From the NCBI GenBank assembly GCA_019635695.1, contig JAHBYZ010000004.1, positions 1-64,000 on the forward strand: DNA of 64,000 nt. The letters are read 5' to 3'. Positions 1 to 8,901 of the stretch are shown one piece after another. Each line of letters starts with the position of its first letter. Position 1 is the stretch's first letter. This DNA is from Rhizobiaceae bacterium (lineage in GTDB: Bacteria; Pseudomonadota; Alphaproteobacteria; Rhizobiales; Rhizobiaceae). The position numbers were made by a program, and so were the translations under genes. The notes under the pieces are model-generated. The model was given only the letters and a program-made list of their open reading frames with translations, did not search any database and was not told the DNA's origin.

Positions 1-75
1 GGGCGGGCGCGTGGCTGCGCTGATCGTGGACCTGAGCGGGCCACGCATGCGCGTTGACGCTGGTTGTGGGGCCGC

Positions 76-744
76 ATGACGTCCGAATATGCCGAACGCC
101 GCCTGAAGATGGTCGATGGCCAGCTTCGCACGACCGACGTCAACGATGCCGCTCTTCTTGAGGCCATCTTTGCCGTGCCGCGCGAGGAATTCGTGCCGCG
201 GGCCAAGCGCGAACTCGCCTATATAGACGAGGATCTCGAGCTTGCCGCCAGCGGCCCGGAGCCACGCTACCTGATGGAACCGTCGCCCTTCGCCAAGCTG
301 GTCAAGCTGGCCGCGCCGCGCGTTGGCGAGGTGGTGCTCGATGTCGGCTGCGCCAGCGGCTATTCCGCCGCGGTGCTGTCGCGCATGGCGTCCTCCGTCG
401 TGGCGCTGGAATCGGATCCGGTGCTCGCGCAAACCGCGACCGAGACCCTGTCGCGGCTCGGCTTCGACAACGTCGCGGTGGTCACCGGGGCGCTGCAGGC
501 CGGTTGGGCGCCGGAGGCGCCATACGATGTCATCGTCGTCGGCGGCGCGGTGGACGACGTTCCGCAGGCTCTTCTCGATCAGTTGCGCGTCGGCGGCCGG
601 CTGGTCGCGGTGGTCGGCGAGGGCAACGCGGGCTTCGCGTGCCTCTATCTCAAGGACGAAGCCGGGGTCTCGGCGCGCCGCGTCGCCAACGCCGCCGTCA
701 AGCCGCTTCCCGGCTTTCGGCGAGCCCCATCCTTCGCGTTCTGA
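76..744 (+). CDS. pcm: Protein-L-isoaspartate O-methyltransferase family protein
   Basis: A 222-residue cytoplasmic protein of the PCMT family, which uses S-adenosylmethionine to methylate isoaspartyl residues in damaged proteins. The N-terminus has the family-typical run MVDGQLRTTDV, and the SAM-binding motif I reads VLDVGCASGYSAAVL near residue 90. I chose the ATG at 76 over an in-frame TTG at 64 because rhizobial homologues start at this point, with a G-rich stretch just before it. The next gene is tolC; a pcm-tolC-popZ order is common in Rhizobiales. This group is divergent from E. coli Pcm, so repair activity is inferred from the fold. Confidence 0.85.
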   Translation: MTSEYAERRLKMVDGQLRTTDVNDAALLEAIFAVPREEFVPRAKRELAYIDEDLELAASGPEPRYLMEPSPFAKLVKLAAPRVGEVVLDVGCASGYSAAVLSRMASSVVALESDPVLAQTATETLSRLGFDNVAVVTGALQAGWAPEAPYDVIVVGGAVDDVPQALLDQLRVGGRLVAVVGEGNAGFACLYLKDEAGVSARRVANAAVKPLPGFRRAPSFAF

Positions 745-990
745 CCGGCCGCGGCGCCTGCCGGCGCAATGCTCCTGCAATGTTGCCTTCATATCCACAT
801 CGCAGGGGTTGAGGCACTGGCGCAACACTTCCACAGGCGTTAACTTCTGACATCCCGCCGCCGGGGCGATTGTTTCTTGCGTGACCCGGCATGCCTGTGT
901 AGCCCTTCGCTGGGAGGGTCGGGCCGGTTTTCTGGACCGTGTTCTTTCACGCGTCGGCTGTCAGTCGCCGGCGGGTAATGTACAGCGATT

Positions 991-2379
991 GTGAGGTGGG
1001 TGGTGTTCCCAGTCCGTAAGGGTGTCGCCAGGTTTCTGGCGCTTTCAGTCGCGTTGGCACTGGCGGTGCCCGCAAATGCCGCCGAGACGATCTTCGGGGC
1101 TCTTTCGAAGTCCTATCGAAACAACTCGACCCTGAATTCCACCCGCGCCGGCGTGCGTGTGACCGATGAGGGCGTCGCCATCGCCAAGTCCGGATACCGG
1201 CCGATCATCAGAGGCACAGCGCAGGGCAGCCTGACACGAAATTTCGGCAGCGTCGGCACCACGATTGCGGCCGGCTCCTTCGGAATCGAACTGAATCAGA
1301 CGATCTTCGACGGCTTCCAGACGACCAACAACGTGCGCGCCGCGGAAGCGCAGGTGCGCGCGGCCAACGAGGGCCTGCGCAATACCGAGCAGAACACGCT
1401 GTTCGATGCCGCCGCCGCCTATATGGACGTGATCCGCGATCGCCAGATCGCCTCGTTGCGCGCGAGCAATCTCGAATTCCTCGCCGAACAGGTGCGCGCG
1501 GCGAATTCGCGCTTCGAGGTGGGAGAGGGCACCCGCACCGACGTCGCGCAGGCGGAGGCCGGCAGGCAGGCCGCGGTGGCGCAGATGAGCGGCGCGCGGG
1601 CGCAGGTTATCGCCAGCTCGGCCCAGTACCGGCAGGTTGTCGGCGAGGAGCCGGGCCAGCTCGGCGGCGCGTCGCCGTTGTCCAAGATGCTGCCGAAGAG
1701 CCTTGAGGAGTGCTTCGCGGTTGCTTTGCGCGAGCACCCGGCGATCATAGCGTCGGAACATCTGATCGACGCGCAGGGTTTCGGTGTGAAGGCCGCCGAG
1801 GGGGCGCTGCTGCCGAATCTGTCGGCGGGAGCCGGCGTCTCGCACAGCGCCCGCACGAGCAATCCGGGCCTGCCGACGGACGGCTCCTCGAATTCCGCCA
1901 ATATCGGCCTGTCGCTGACGGTGCCGATCTATCAGGGCGGACGCGTTTCGGCGACCGTGCGCCGCTCCAAGGAATCGCTTGGGCAGGCGCGCATCGACGC
2001 CGATGTGAATCGCGACCGCGTGCGCCAGGCCGTTGCCGGCGCCTGGGCTCAGTATGTCGCTTCTCAGGAAGCGGTCGTCGCCAATCGCGAACTCGTCAAT
2101 GCCGCCCGTCTGGCGCTGAACGGCGTGATCGAGGAGCGCAATGTCGGCCAGCGCACCACGCTCGACGTGCTCAACGCTCAGTCGGACGTGACCAATGCGC
2201 AGATCAATCTCGCCAGCGCCGAGCGCGACGTCGTGGTCGCCAGCTACGCCATCCTGTCGGCCATCGGCCGGCTTTCCGCCAAGAGACTCGCGCTCAACGT
2301 CGAATTGCATCGCCCCGAGGAACATTACGAGGCGGTCAAGGACAAGTGGTTCGGCTTGCGCACGCCCGACGGTCGCTGA
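991..2379 (+). CDS. tolC: TolC family outer membrane efflux protein
   Basis: A 462-residue precursor of a TolC-type outer membrane channel, the trimeric exit duct used by type I secretion and RND efflux systems. A cleavable signal peptide ends at about VPANAAET. After it come the two repeated helical/beta halves of the family, with the usual ELNQTIFDGFQTTNNVRAAE and LTVPIYQGGRVSATV strands and the GQRTTLDVLNAQ helix near the end. Start choice is uncertain: GTG codons at 991, 1000 and 1003 are in frame, and the GAGG at 993-996 would suit 1003 best. No periplasmic adaptor or ABC gene is adjacent, so the partner pumps are elsewhere. Confidence 0.93.
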   Translation: MRWVVFPVRKGVARFLALSVALALAVPANAAETIFGALSKSYRNNSTLNSTRAGVRVTDEGVAIAKSGYRPIIRGTAQGSLTRNFGSVGTTIAAGSFGIELNQTIFDGFQTTNNVRAAEAQVRAANEGLRNTEQNTLFDAAAAYMDVIRDRQIASLRASNLEFLAEQVRAANSRFEVGEGTRTDVAQAEAGRQAAVAQMSGARAQVIASSAQYRQVVGEEPGQLGGASPLSKMLPKSLEECFAVALREHPAIIASEHLIDAQGFGVKAAEGALLPNLSAGAGVSHSARTSNPGLPTDGSSNSANIGLSLTVPIYQGGRVSATVRRSKESLGQARIDADVNRDRVRQAVAGAWAQYVASQEAVVANRELVNAARLALNGVIEERNVGQRTTLDVLNAQSDVTNAQINLASAERDVVVASYAILSAIGRLSAKRLALNVELHRPEEHYEAVKDKWFGLRTPDGR

Positions 2380-2414
2380 AGCCAGGACGGGTGAAACGCC
2401 GCGGACTTGGAATT

Positions 2415-2440
2415 GGCGCCTTCGGGCACCTTTTTCTTTG
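2415..2440 (+). terminator. Rho-independent terminator after tolC
   Basis: A six-base stem (GGCGCC / GGCACC, with one C-A mismatch) closed by a TTCG tetraloop is followed at once by a run of TTTTTCTTT. It lies 36 bases after the tolC stop codon, in the expected place and orientation. Confidence 0.65.
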
Positions 2441-2578
2441 TTTATGTATCGCTAATCTGTGCGTAACCTTGCCTCGCACGGCGAGGGGGATTCATCCGCC
2501 TGTGCCTATGGTTTAGGCTTCCGGTGATTCGAGGGTCCGGCGCTTCGGGCCCGTGGCGGCGAAAAGGGCGCAGGCGGC

Positions 2579-3202
2579 ATGGCACAGTCGGGTGAGGCGA
2601 GGGCGCTGGACATGCGCTCCGCCGGGTCTCAGGGCTCGCGTGAGCCTTCGATGGAAGAAATCCTCGCGTCGATCAAGCGCATCATCGAGGACACGGACAA
2701 TGTGCGCCGTCCCGCCGAAATGGAGGCCGAAACCGCCGAGGCGGCGCCGGTGCTCGATTTGCCCCCGGCAGACAACGATGCTGCCGACATCGCTGCCTTC
2801 CGTGACGGGCTCCAGCAGGAGGTCCCGGCTGCGCGCGACATCGGCGGGTTGACAGCCGGCCCGAATGCGGCGCCGTCGGCGGACGGTTTTCGTCCGGTGC
2901 ATGCGCCGGCCCCGGCTCACGCATCGGCGCTGCCTCTGCCGGCCGAGCCGCGGCCGGCCGAATCGACTGCTGCCGCCGCGCGGCCGTCGATCATCTCCGA
3001 CCATGCGGGCCGGCAGGTCGCCGCCGCCTTCGGCGAGCTCAGCGACGCCTTCGCGGCCAGCCGCAAGCGCAGCTTCGACGAGATTGCCGAAGACATGATG
3101 CGCCCCATGCTGCAGGACTGGCTCGACAATAATCTGCCGCTGCTGGTCGAGCGCCTTGTGCGCGAGGAGATCGAGCGCGTCGCCCGCGGCGGCGTACGGT
3201 AA
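2579..3202 (+). CDS. popZ: PopZ-like polar organising protein (DUF2497)
   Basis: A 207-residue acidic, proline- and alanine-rich protein. It carries the two conserved ends of the alphaproteobacterial PopZ family: an N-terminal helix EPSMEEILASIKRIIED at residues 22-38 and a C-terminal assembly region from about residue 165, with MMRPMLQDWLDNNLP and LVREEIERVARGG. The variable middle is a low-complexity disordered spacer. PopZ forms the polar matrix that anchors the chromosome origin and cell-cycle proteins; in Agrobacterium it marks the growing pole. In related genomes valS usually follows. Here the next gene is convergent and ends only 10 bases away, which suggests a rearranged junction. Confidence 0.88.
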   Translation: MAQSGEARALDMRSAGSQGSREPSMEEILASIKRIIEDTDNVRRPAEMEAETAEAAPVLDLPPADNDAADIAAFRDGLQQEVPAARDIGGLTAGPNAAPSADGFRPVHAPAPAHASALPLPAEPRPAESTAAAARPSIISDHAGRQVAAAFGELSDAFAASRKRSFDEIAEDMMRPMLQDWLDNNLPLLVERLVREEIERVARGGVR

Positions 3203-3212
3203 ACTTCGCCGC

Positions 3213-4241
3213 TCAGTCGAGCGTCAGCACGATCTTGCCGAACACGTCCCGGCTTTCCAGCCGGGCCAGAGCCGCGTCGATACCGTCGAGCCCCGCCACC
3301 GTGTCGATGACCGGGTGAACCGCGCCGCTCGCCATGCGCGCCATCGCCCCGCGCAGATTGTCGATGCGGCAGCCGAACGAACCGATGATCCGCAGTTGCT
3401 GCTGGAAAAGCTGCATCAGGTTCATGGGAGCCGAAACGCCGGAGGTCGAGCCGCAGGTCACCAGCCGGCCGCCCTTCTTCATCGACAGCATCGAGCCGGC
3501 CCAGGTGTCGGCGCCGACATGTTCAAAAACGACATCGACGCCCTTCTTGCCGGTCAGCCTGCGGACCATGCCCTCGAACCGATCTTCGCGGTAGTTGATG
3601 ACGTGGTCGGCGCCGAGCGCTGCTGCCTTCGCCACCTTGTCGGCCGAGCCGACAGTGGTGATGACTGTGCAGCCGATCGACTTCGCCACCTGAATCGCCG
3701 CGGTTCCGATGCCCGAACCGCCCGCGTGGACGAGGATCGTCTCGCCTGGTTCCAGCCGGGCGTTGTCGAACAGCATGTGCTCGACAGTGCCGAAGGTCAC
3801 CGGCGCCAGCGCGGCGGCCGTGGCGTCCACACCGTCTGGCGCCCGCACGAGCAGCCGAGCCGTCATGTTGGCGAACTCGCGCGCAAAGCCGTCAAGGTGG
3901 AAGCCGTGTACCCCTTCGACGTTCTCGCACAGATTGTCGCGGCCTTCCCGGCAGGCGCGGCAATGCCCGCAGGTGCGCGCGCCGTAGATTGCCACCGTGT
4001 CGCCGACATTGAGTCCGGTGACACCGTCGCCGAGAGCGGTGACCGTGCCCGAGGCTTCCGCGCCGATGGTCAGCGGAAGCTTGCGCTTGGCGAAGGCCAT
4101 GCCGCGCCAGCCCCACACGTCGATGTGGTTGAGCGCCACCGCGCGGATGCGCAGCGTGACCTCGCCGACGCCCGGAGGTGGAGGAGGAGCGATGTCGCGG
4201 GCTTCGATCCGCCTGTCGGAGACGAGTTGCAGTGCGCGCAT
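3213..4241 (-). CDS. Zinc-binding alcohol dehydrogenase/quinone oxidoreductase of the lipid A VLCFA cluster
   Basis: A 342-residue MDR-family enzyme. A GroES-like N-terminal domain carries GAEASGTVTALGDGV and a four-cysteine structural zinc loop (CGHCRACREGRDNLC). A Rossmann domain with the glycine motif HAGGSGIGTAAIQVAK follows. It sits 37 bases downstream of fabF1XL on the same strand, matching adh2XL in the rhizobial acpXL cluster, where it is thought to act in the reduction steps that build the very-long-chain hydroxy fatty acid of lipid A. I took the ATG at 4241, where the dehydrogenase domain begins, instead of an upstream ATG at 4313 that would overlap fabF1XL. The physiological substrate is inferred from context only. 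Confidence 0.85.
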   Translation of the reverse strand: MRALQLVSDRRIEARDIAPPPPPGVGEVTLRIRAVALNHIDVWGWRGMAFAKRKLPLTIGAEASGTVTALGDGVTGLNVGDTVAIYGARTCGHCRACREGRDNLCENVEGVHGFHLDGFAREFANMTARLLVRAPDGVDATAAALAPVTFGTVEHMLFDNARLEPGETILVHAGGSGIGTAAIQVAKSIGCTVITTVGSADKVAKAAALGADHVINYREDRFEGMVRRLTGKKGVDVVFEHVGADTWAGSMLSMKKGGRLVTCGSTSGVSAPMNLMQLFQQQLRIIGSFGCRIDNLRGAMARMASGAVHPVIDTVAGLDGIDAALARLESRDVFGKIVLTLD

Positions 4242-4278
4242 GGGGACCGGCGGGTAACTGGATGAGATCGCAGACCGC

Positions 4279-5547
4279 CTAGACGGGTTCTCGCGCCAGA
4301 ACAAGGCAGACATTCTGCCCGCCGAACCCGAATGAGTTGGACAACACCGTCGCCACCTCGGCGTCGCGTGCGACGTTCGGCACCACGTCGAGCGGGATCG
4401 CCGGATCGGGATTGTCGTGATTGATCGTCGGCGGGATGCGGCCTTCGCGCATTGTCAGCAGGGAAATCACGGCCTCGACCGCGCCGGCGGCCGAAAGCGT
4501 GTGGCCGATCATCGACTTGTTGGAGGAGATCGGCAGCTCTCCCATGCGGTTGCCGAACACCGCCGACATGGAGAGGGCCTCCATCTTGTCGTTCTCCGGC
4601 GTCGAGGTGCCATGCGCGTTGATGTAGTCGATCTGCTGCGGCTCGATGGCCGCGTCGGCGATAGCCGAGCGCACCGCCGCGATGGCCGGAGAGCCGTCGG
4701 GCTTGGAACGCGTGCGGTGGAAGTCGTCGGCCTTGTCGCCGACGCCCATCACCACGCCGAGGATTTTCGCGCCGCGCGCCTTCGCGCTTTGCGGTGTCTC
4801 AATCACCAGCGCGGCCGAACCTTCCGCCATGACGAAGCCGTCGCGGTCCCGTGAAAACGGCTTCGAAGCGCGGTGCGGCGCCTCGTTCTGCATCGAAAGC
4901 GCAGACAGCAGCGAGAAGCGGATCAGCGATTCGGCGGTTGCAGAGCCGTCGGCGGCGACGGCAAGGGCACGCTCGGTCTCGCCGCGGCGTATCGAGTCGA
5001 CCGCGAGCTGGATCGCAGTGGCGCCGGACGCACACGCCGTCGACAGCGTGACCGGCAGGCCGCGTGTGCCGAAGCGGTCCATCAGCTTCTGCGCGATGGT
5101 GCCGAACTGGGTCGCGTCGAATATGTCCTCGAAGCCACCGGCGCGCCGCGATGCGGCCAACAGCGGCGCATCGGCCTGACCGGCGTTCAGGGTAGCGTTG
5201 AGAGCCAGCCGGTGCTGCCACTCGATCTCGACCGGCGGAGCGGCAAGAAATAGCGGTCCGTCGAAATCGCCAGAAATCCCGGCCTGCGCAACCGCCTCTT
5301 CCGCCGCCGTCTCCGCCAGCTCGGCCGTCAGCGCGCCGGCGCCGCGGTTGCTGGCAGGGAGGTAGTCGACCATCCCGGCGATTGTGGTCTTGAGGTGGTC
5401 GGTCGGAAATCGCTTGATGCGCCGAATCCCCGACTTGCCCGATGTCAGCGCCGCCCAGTTGTCCTGCTTGCCGCTGCCGAGAGAGGTTACAAGCCCCATG
5501 CCGGTGACCACCGCCAGCGGCCTTGCCCTGCGCACCTGCACGTTCAT
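4279..5547 (-). CDS. fabF1XL: Beta-ketoacyl-ACP synthase FabF1XL
   Basis: A 422-residue KAS II-type condensing enzyme with a complete triad: Cys172 in STACASGATA, His312 in NAHGTSTPENDKME and His349 in KSMIGHTLSAAGAVEA. It should catalyse malonyl-ACP condensation to lengthen the acyl chain on AcpXL for the very-long-chain fatty acid of lipid A, in the cytoplasm. It overlaps the stop codon of the upstream synthase by four bases (ATGA at 5544-5547), so the two are translationally coupled. The pairing with a synthase that lacks active-site residues suggests a working heterodimer. The acpXL neighbourhood supports the specific name; housekeeping FabF is the alternative. Confidence 0.9.
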   Translation of the reverse strand: MNVQVRRARPLAVVTGMGLVTSLGSGKQDNWAALTSGKSGIRRIKRFPTDHLKTTIAGMVDYLPASNRGAGALTAELAETAAEEAVAQAGISGDFDGPLFLAAPPVEIEWQHRLALNATLNAGQADAPLLAASRRAGGFEDIFDATQFGTIAQKLMDRFGTRGLPVTLSTACASGATAIQLAVDSIRRGETERALAVAADGSATAESLIRFSLLSALSMQNEAPHRASKPFSRDRDGFVMAEGSAALVIETPQSAKARGAKILGVVMGVGDKADDFHRTRSKPDGSPAIAAVRSAIADAAIEPQQIDYINAHGTSTPENDKMEALSMSAVFGNRMGELPISSNKSMIGHTLSAAGAVEAVISLLTMREGRIPPTINHDNPDPAIPLDVVPNVARDAEVATVLSNSFGFGGQNVCLVLAREPV

Positions 5548-6752
5548 GCCCGGCCGTCCCCTTCGGGCACGGCCTCGACCCGGGCCATGCCTTCGCCGCG
5601 ATGATAGCCGACGGTGGTTGCGAGGATAAGGCCGGCATCGCCGCCGAATATGCCTTCCTCGGCGGCATCCAGCGGAGCCGGCGCGGCGCGTTTCGACGCG
5701 GCGATGGCGGCGACGGCCACGGCGAGCGGAAACTGCGCCTCCTTGACATGGCCGAACCGGCTGGTCGCCACGCGCGCGACCATGCCGCCGGCCGCGTCCA
5801 GGGCCGCCCGCTCGTCGGTAGTTGGCCCGGTGGCACCCGATGCGCCGGAGACGACCAGCCGCGCTCCGTCGCGCTTCGGATCGACCTGCGCGATCATGCC
5901 GGCGAGCCGCCCCGCATATTCCGGCCCGCGCTTCGCGCTGCCCGCGGCCACGCGGCCGAGCCGCGCATAGGCCTTCGCGCCCCGCGCTTTCGCGTGCGCG
6001 GTCGCTTCCAGCACGAGGAACACGCCGGCCGAGCCGAGCACGACGCCGCCGCCCGTCGCCACGCCGCGCTGCCACACCGGCAGCCAAGGCCCGCGCAGCA
6101 GCCGCCCGCCGACCTCGTAGAGCAGCAGGAATTCCGGATGTTCGCAGTTGAAGGCGCCGCCCACCAGCATGTGGCTGGCCTGACCGGCGGAGATTCGCGC
6201 CACCGCCGTCTGCAGCGCCGAGATGCCGGCGGCCTCCTCGCCCATGAAGGTCTGCGACGAGCCGGTGACCTTGTGCACGATCGAGATGTTGCCGGCGAGC
6301 AGGTTGGAAAGCTGCGCCAGGAACAGGGTCGGCCGCAGTTCCGTGGTGAGTTTCTCGTTGAGGAGCACGCCGGCATCGGCCACGCGCGGCGCAGCCGCAA
6401 GCACGGCGCGGTCGACCGCGTCGTCACGCTCGCCGCCGCCGGCCGCAACGATCATGTCCATCGTCGAGCAGAGCGCCTCGTCGCCTTTCAGCCCGGCATC
6501 CTCCAGCGCCAGCCCGGCGGCATAGACGCCGGTGCGCTGCCACGGCTCCATCTGGCGCTGGTCGCCGCGCTTGGGGATCTGCCGGTCCCAGTCAACGGGC
6601 GCGAGCGGATGAATGGGGTAGGGGGCGAAACGGCGCGCGTCCACGCGCGGCCGGAAGGCAGGATCGGAAAGAGCCTGCCAATGCGCTTCGACGCCCTCGC
6701 CGATGGACGAGACGAGACCGATGCCGGTGATGACGACGTCGCTGGTGTCCAT
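5544..6752 (-). CDS. fabF2XL: Ketosynthase-like partner FabF2XL, active site degenerate
   Basis: A 402-residue thiolase-fold protein homologous to FabF, starting with the usual VVITGIGLVSSIGEG. The nucleophile region reads GSSQTFMGEEAAGISAL and has no cysteine; by my hand alignment the Cys position is Glu173. The first catalytic His motif has become SGASGATGPTTDE, without His. Only the second (RFGHVKE) keeps a His. It is therefore unlikely to condense by itself and resembles the chain-length factor of type II polyketide synthases, acting as a structural partner of FabF1XL. It lies between acpXL and fabF1XL, with a four-base overlap to the latter. The fabZXL gene usually found just upstream is missing. 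Confidence 0.85.
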   Translation of the reverse strand: MDTSDVVITGIGLVSSIGEGVEAHWQALSDPAFRPRVDARRFAPYPIHPLAPVDWDRQIPKRGDQRQMEPWQRTGVYAAGLALEDAGLKGDEALCSTMDMIVAAGGGERDDAVDRAVLAAAPRVADAGVLLNEKLTTELRPTLFLAQLSNLLAGNISIVHKVTGSSQTFMGEEAAGISALQTAVARISAGQASHMLVGGAFNCEHPEFLLLYEVGGRLLRGPWLPVWQRGVATGGGVVLGSAGVFLVLEATAHAKARGAKAYARLGRVAAGSAKRGPEYAGRLAGMIAQVDPKRDGARLVVSGASGATGPTTDERAALDAAGGMVARVATSRFGHVKEAQFPLAVAVAAIAASKRAAPAPLDAAEEGIFGGDAGLILATTVGYHRGEGMARVEAVPEGDGRA

Positions 6753-6806
6753 GCGGGGCAGGTATCGCCGAGCCGCTGCCCGGCAGTCAAGCCGCGCTGC
6801 TGCCCG

Positions 6807-7085
6807 TCAGGCGGCTTTCGCCGCCACCAGGCTGTCGATCTGGGAGCACAGGTTGCGCATGACGAAGTAGGTGTCGGCCGACACTTTCCCTTCGTTGACC
6901 TCCTGGGTCCAGCGCTCGAGCGGGATCTTGATGCCCATCTCCTTGTCGATGGCAAACACGATGTCGAGGAATTCGAGGCTGTCGATGCCGAGATCGTCGA
7001 TGGTGTGGCTGTCCATCGAAATCTTGTCGCGCTCCATGCCGATCGTATCGGCGATGATATCGGCAACCCTGTCGAACGTCGTCAC
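6807..7085 (-). CDS. acpXL: Acyl carrier protein AcpXL
   Basis: A 92-residue acidic carrier protein with the phosphopantetheine site [18 protein letters not shown], modified serine at position 36. The long C-terminal helix after [18 protein letters not shown] is typical of the special carrier AcpXL and not of housekeeping AcpP. It holds the growing 27-hydroxyoctacosanoate-type chain before transfer to lipid A. It is the first gene of the minus-strand cluster, with about 125 bases of upstream region that probably holds the promoter. The acyltransferase LpxXL that would accept its cargo is not in this window. Confidence 0.93.
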   Translation of the reverse strand: MTTFDRVADIIADTIGMERDKISMDSHTIDDLGIDSLEFLDIVFAIDKEMGIKIPLERWTQEVNEGKVSADTYFVMRNLCSQIDSLVAAKAA

Positions 7086-7211
7086 GCTATGCCCCTTGGA
7101 GATCGGTCTCTTCCGGCAGACTCGCCTCTAGTCGGTCTTGGTCCGCAGGAAAAGCCAAAAATCGTTGCGTGTGAAGAGGTCGCAGGCAATTTCGCCAAGA
7201 TGTTCGCTGGG

Positions 7212-7775
7212 TTAGTTAAACCTGATACGTCCCGCAACCTTCAGCGTTTCACCGCCGCGCGCCACGATCAGCGCCTCGGCCTCGCGCGGCGCCACGCCCA
7301 CCAGGCGCTGCGCCACGTCCTCGTTGAGGACCATGACCAGGTTGGCCGAGTCGGTGTAGCTGCGGATGAATTCGATCAGCGCCAGCGCCTTCTCCTCGTT
7401 GCCTTCCGCGTCGCCCGGCAGGAAATCGAGGCGGCCGTCGATCTCGGTTAGCGCATCGCCGAATGCCAGCCGTGCGGTATCCGCACAGCGGCAGTAGCTG
7501 CTGGTCAGCACCTTCTCCACCGGCGCCGCCCGCGCCGCGAACAGGGCGCCGATGCGCTTCGCCTGCTGCCGCCCACGATCGGACAGATTGCGCTGGGTGG
7601 CACATTTGGCGATGTCGAAATTGGCCGGCTCGCCGGTCCCCGGCGCGTTGGCATGGCGCAGCAGCACCACATGCCCGCCGTCGCGCAGCAATGCCCAGCC
7701 AGCCTCCGTCGCGCCGGCGGCGGAGGTGAGGACAAGAAGGAAGAGTGCTGCGAGCAGGCGATGCATGAGGACCAT
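7212..7775 (-). CDS. Secreted histidine phosphatase family protein
   Basis: A 187-residue protein with a hydrophobic signal peptide (HRLLAALFLLVLTSAAGA) and the phosphoglycerate mutase/histidine phosphatase motif LLRHANAPG, in which the RH pair carries the phospho-histidine. The second half has the usual LTSSYCRCADTARLAFG segment. It probably hydrolyses a phosphate ester in the periplasm; the substrate is unknown. I used the ATG at 7775; the ATG at 7766 is equally possible and leaves the signal peptide intact. The gene is divergent from the AEC transporter. Confidence 0.75.
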   Translation of the reverse strand: MVLMHRLLAALFLLVLTSAAGATEAGWALLRDGGHVVLLRHANAPGTGEPANFDIAKCATQRNLSDRGRQQAKRIGALFAARAAPVEKVLTSSYCRCADTARLAFGDALTEIDGRLDFLPGDAEGNEEKALALIEFIRSYTDSANLVMVLNEDVAQRLVGVAPREAEALIVARGGETLKVAGRIRFN

Positions 7776-7852
7776 ATAGGGACCGGATTGCGGCGCGAAA
7801 GGCAACCCGCCGGTGCTTGCGGGGCTTTCGGCGAAGGAATACAGCCCCGCCG

Positions 7853-8794
7853 ATGTCCGCGCTGACCGAATCCACGATCTACATCTTCGGCATAGTTGCG
7901 CTCGGCTTTCTGGCGGCATGGAGCGGCGTGCTGAGGGGCCACGGCGAGCAGCTTGCCGAGTTCGCGACCAGCATAGCCGTGCCCGCTTTGCTGTTCCGCA
8001 CGATGATAACGTCGGATTTCGCCGCATCCGGCCCATGGCTCATCTGGGCCGTCTATTTCGCGGCCGCGGCGGCGAGCTGGGCGCTCGGCCAGGCGCTTGC
8101 CTATTTCGTGCTGCGCCGCGACGGCCGCGGCAGCATCATCGCCGGCGTCGCCTCGGGTTTTTCCAATCTCGTGCTGCTTGGCCTTCCCTTCACGCTGGCG
8201 GTCTTCGGCCACGAGGGCGTTTCGATCCTGTCGCTCATCGTCGCGGTGCACCTGCCGACCATGCTGGCGGTCTCGATCGTCATGTTCGCGGCCGCCGGCG
8301 GCGAAAACGCGCCGCGCGGGCTGGCCGCCGTCCGCGAGTTCGCGGTGACGCTCGCCACCAACGCCATGATCGTCGGCATCGTCGCCGGGCTGGCGTGGCG
8401 GCTGACGGGCCTCGACATGCCGGCGCTGCCGATGCGGCTCGTCGACACCTTTGCCGGTGTCGCCGGGCCCCTGGCCCTGTTCGCCATGGGCATGGGCCTC
8501 GGCCGCTTCCCGCTGAAAGCCAACTTCGCACAGGCGTTCCTCATGGCTTTGCTGAAGCTCGGCTTCATGCCGGCCGTTGCGCTGGCGCTCGCCGTCGCAG
8601 TCGACCTTCCGCCGCTCGTCGCCAAGGTGGTCGTGGTCAGCGCGTCGCTGCCCACCGGGGTCAATCCGTACCTGTTTGCGGTACGCTTCGGCACCGGGCA
8701 GGGCCTCGCCTCCAATTCGCTGACCGTCGGTACCCTGCTTGCGGCCTTCAGCACGGCCTTCTGGCTCAGCGTTTCGCAGGCCGTGTTCGGCTGA
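7853..8794 (+). CDS. AEC (auxin efflux carrier) family transporter
   Basis: A 313-residue inner-membrane protein of about ten hydrophobic helices. It begins STIYIFGIVALGFLAAW and contains the AEC-typical SGFSNLVLLGLPFTLAVFG segment (residues about 98-116) and, near the C-terminus, SLPTGVNPYLFAVRFG. Members move organic anions such as malate or malonate, or act in efflux; the substrate cannot be read from sequence. I chose the ATG at 7853, since the 12 residues ahead of it look like non-coding leader. It precedes a semialdehyde dehydrogenase by 107 bases and may share its physiology. Confidence 0.82.
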   Translation: MSALTESTIYIFGIVALGFLAAWSGVLRGHGEQLAEFATSIAVPALLFRTMITSDFAASGPWLIWAVYFAAAAASWALGQALAYFVLRRDGRGSIIAGVASGFSNLVLLGLPFTLAVFGHEGVSILSLIVAVHLPTMLAVSIVMFAAAGGENAPRGLAAVREFAVTLATNAMIVGIVAGLAWRLTGLDMPALPMRLVDTFAGVAGPLALFAMGMGLGRFPLKANFAQAFLMALLKLGFMPAVALALAVAVDLPPLVAKVVVVSASLPTGVNPYLFAVRFGTGQGLASNSLTVGTLLAAFSTAFWLSVSQAVFG

Positions 8795-8901
8795 CGGACA
8801 ACAATCGCGCGCTCCTTGTCATTGATTGAGCCCGGGCCGGGCGGTAGGAAGCTGTCCGCCACCCGCCAGACAACAGCGCCAAGGCCGCGCAGGAGGTTTC
8901 C

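Noticed and set aside
1..75. End of an upstream gene at the window edge
   Set aside because: No stop codon or motif ties these bases to a recognisable protein, so nothing is called.
745..990. RNA gene or riboswitch between pcm and tolC
   Set aside because: I saw no cloverleaf, conserved T-loop sequence or strong hairpin with U-tail; the gap likely holds the tolC promoter only.
5523..7451. 642-codon open frame on the plus strand opposite the fabFXL genes
   Set aside because: It is an antisense shadow: GC-rich genes with G/C third positions keep the opposite frame open. The product is rich in Arg, Ala, Gly and His and has no motif, while the minus strand encodes recognisable ketosynthases.
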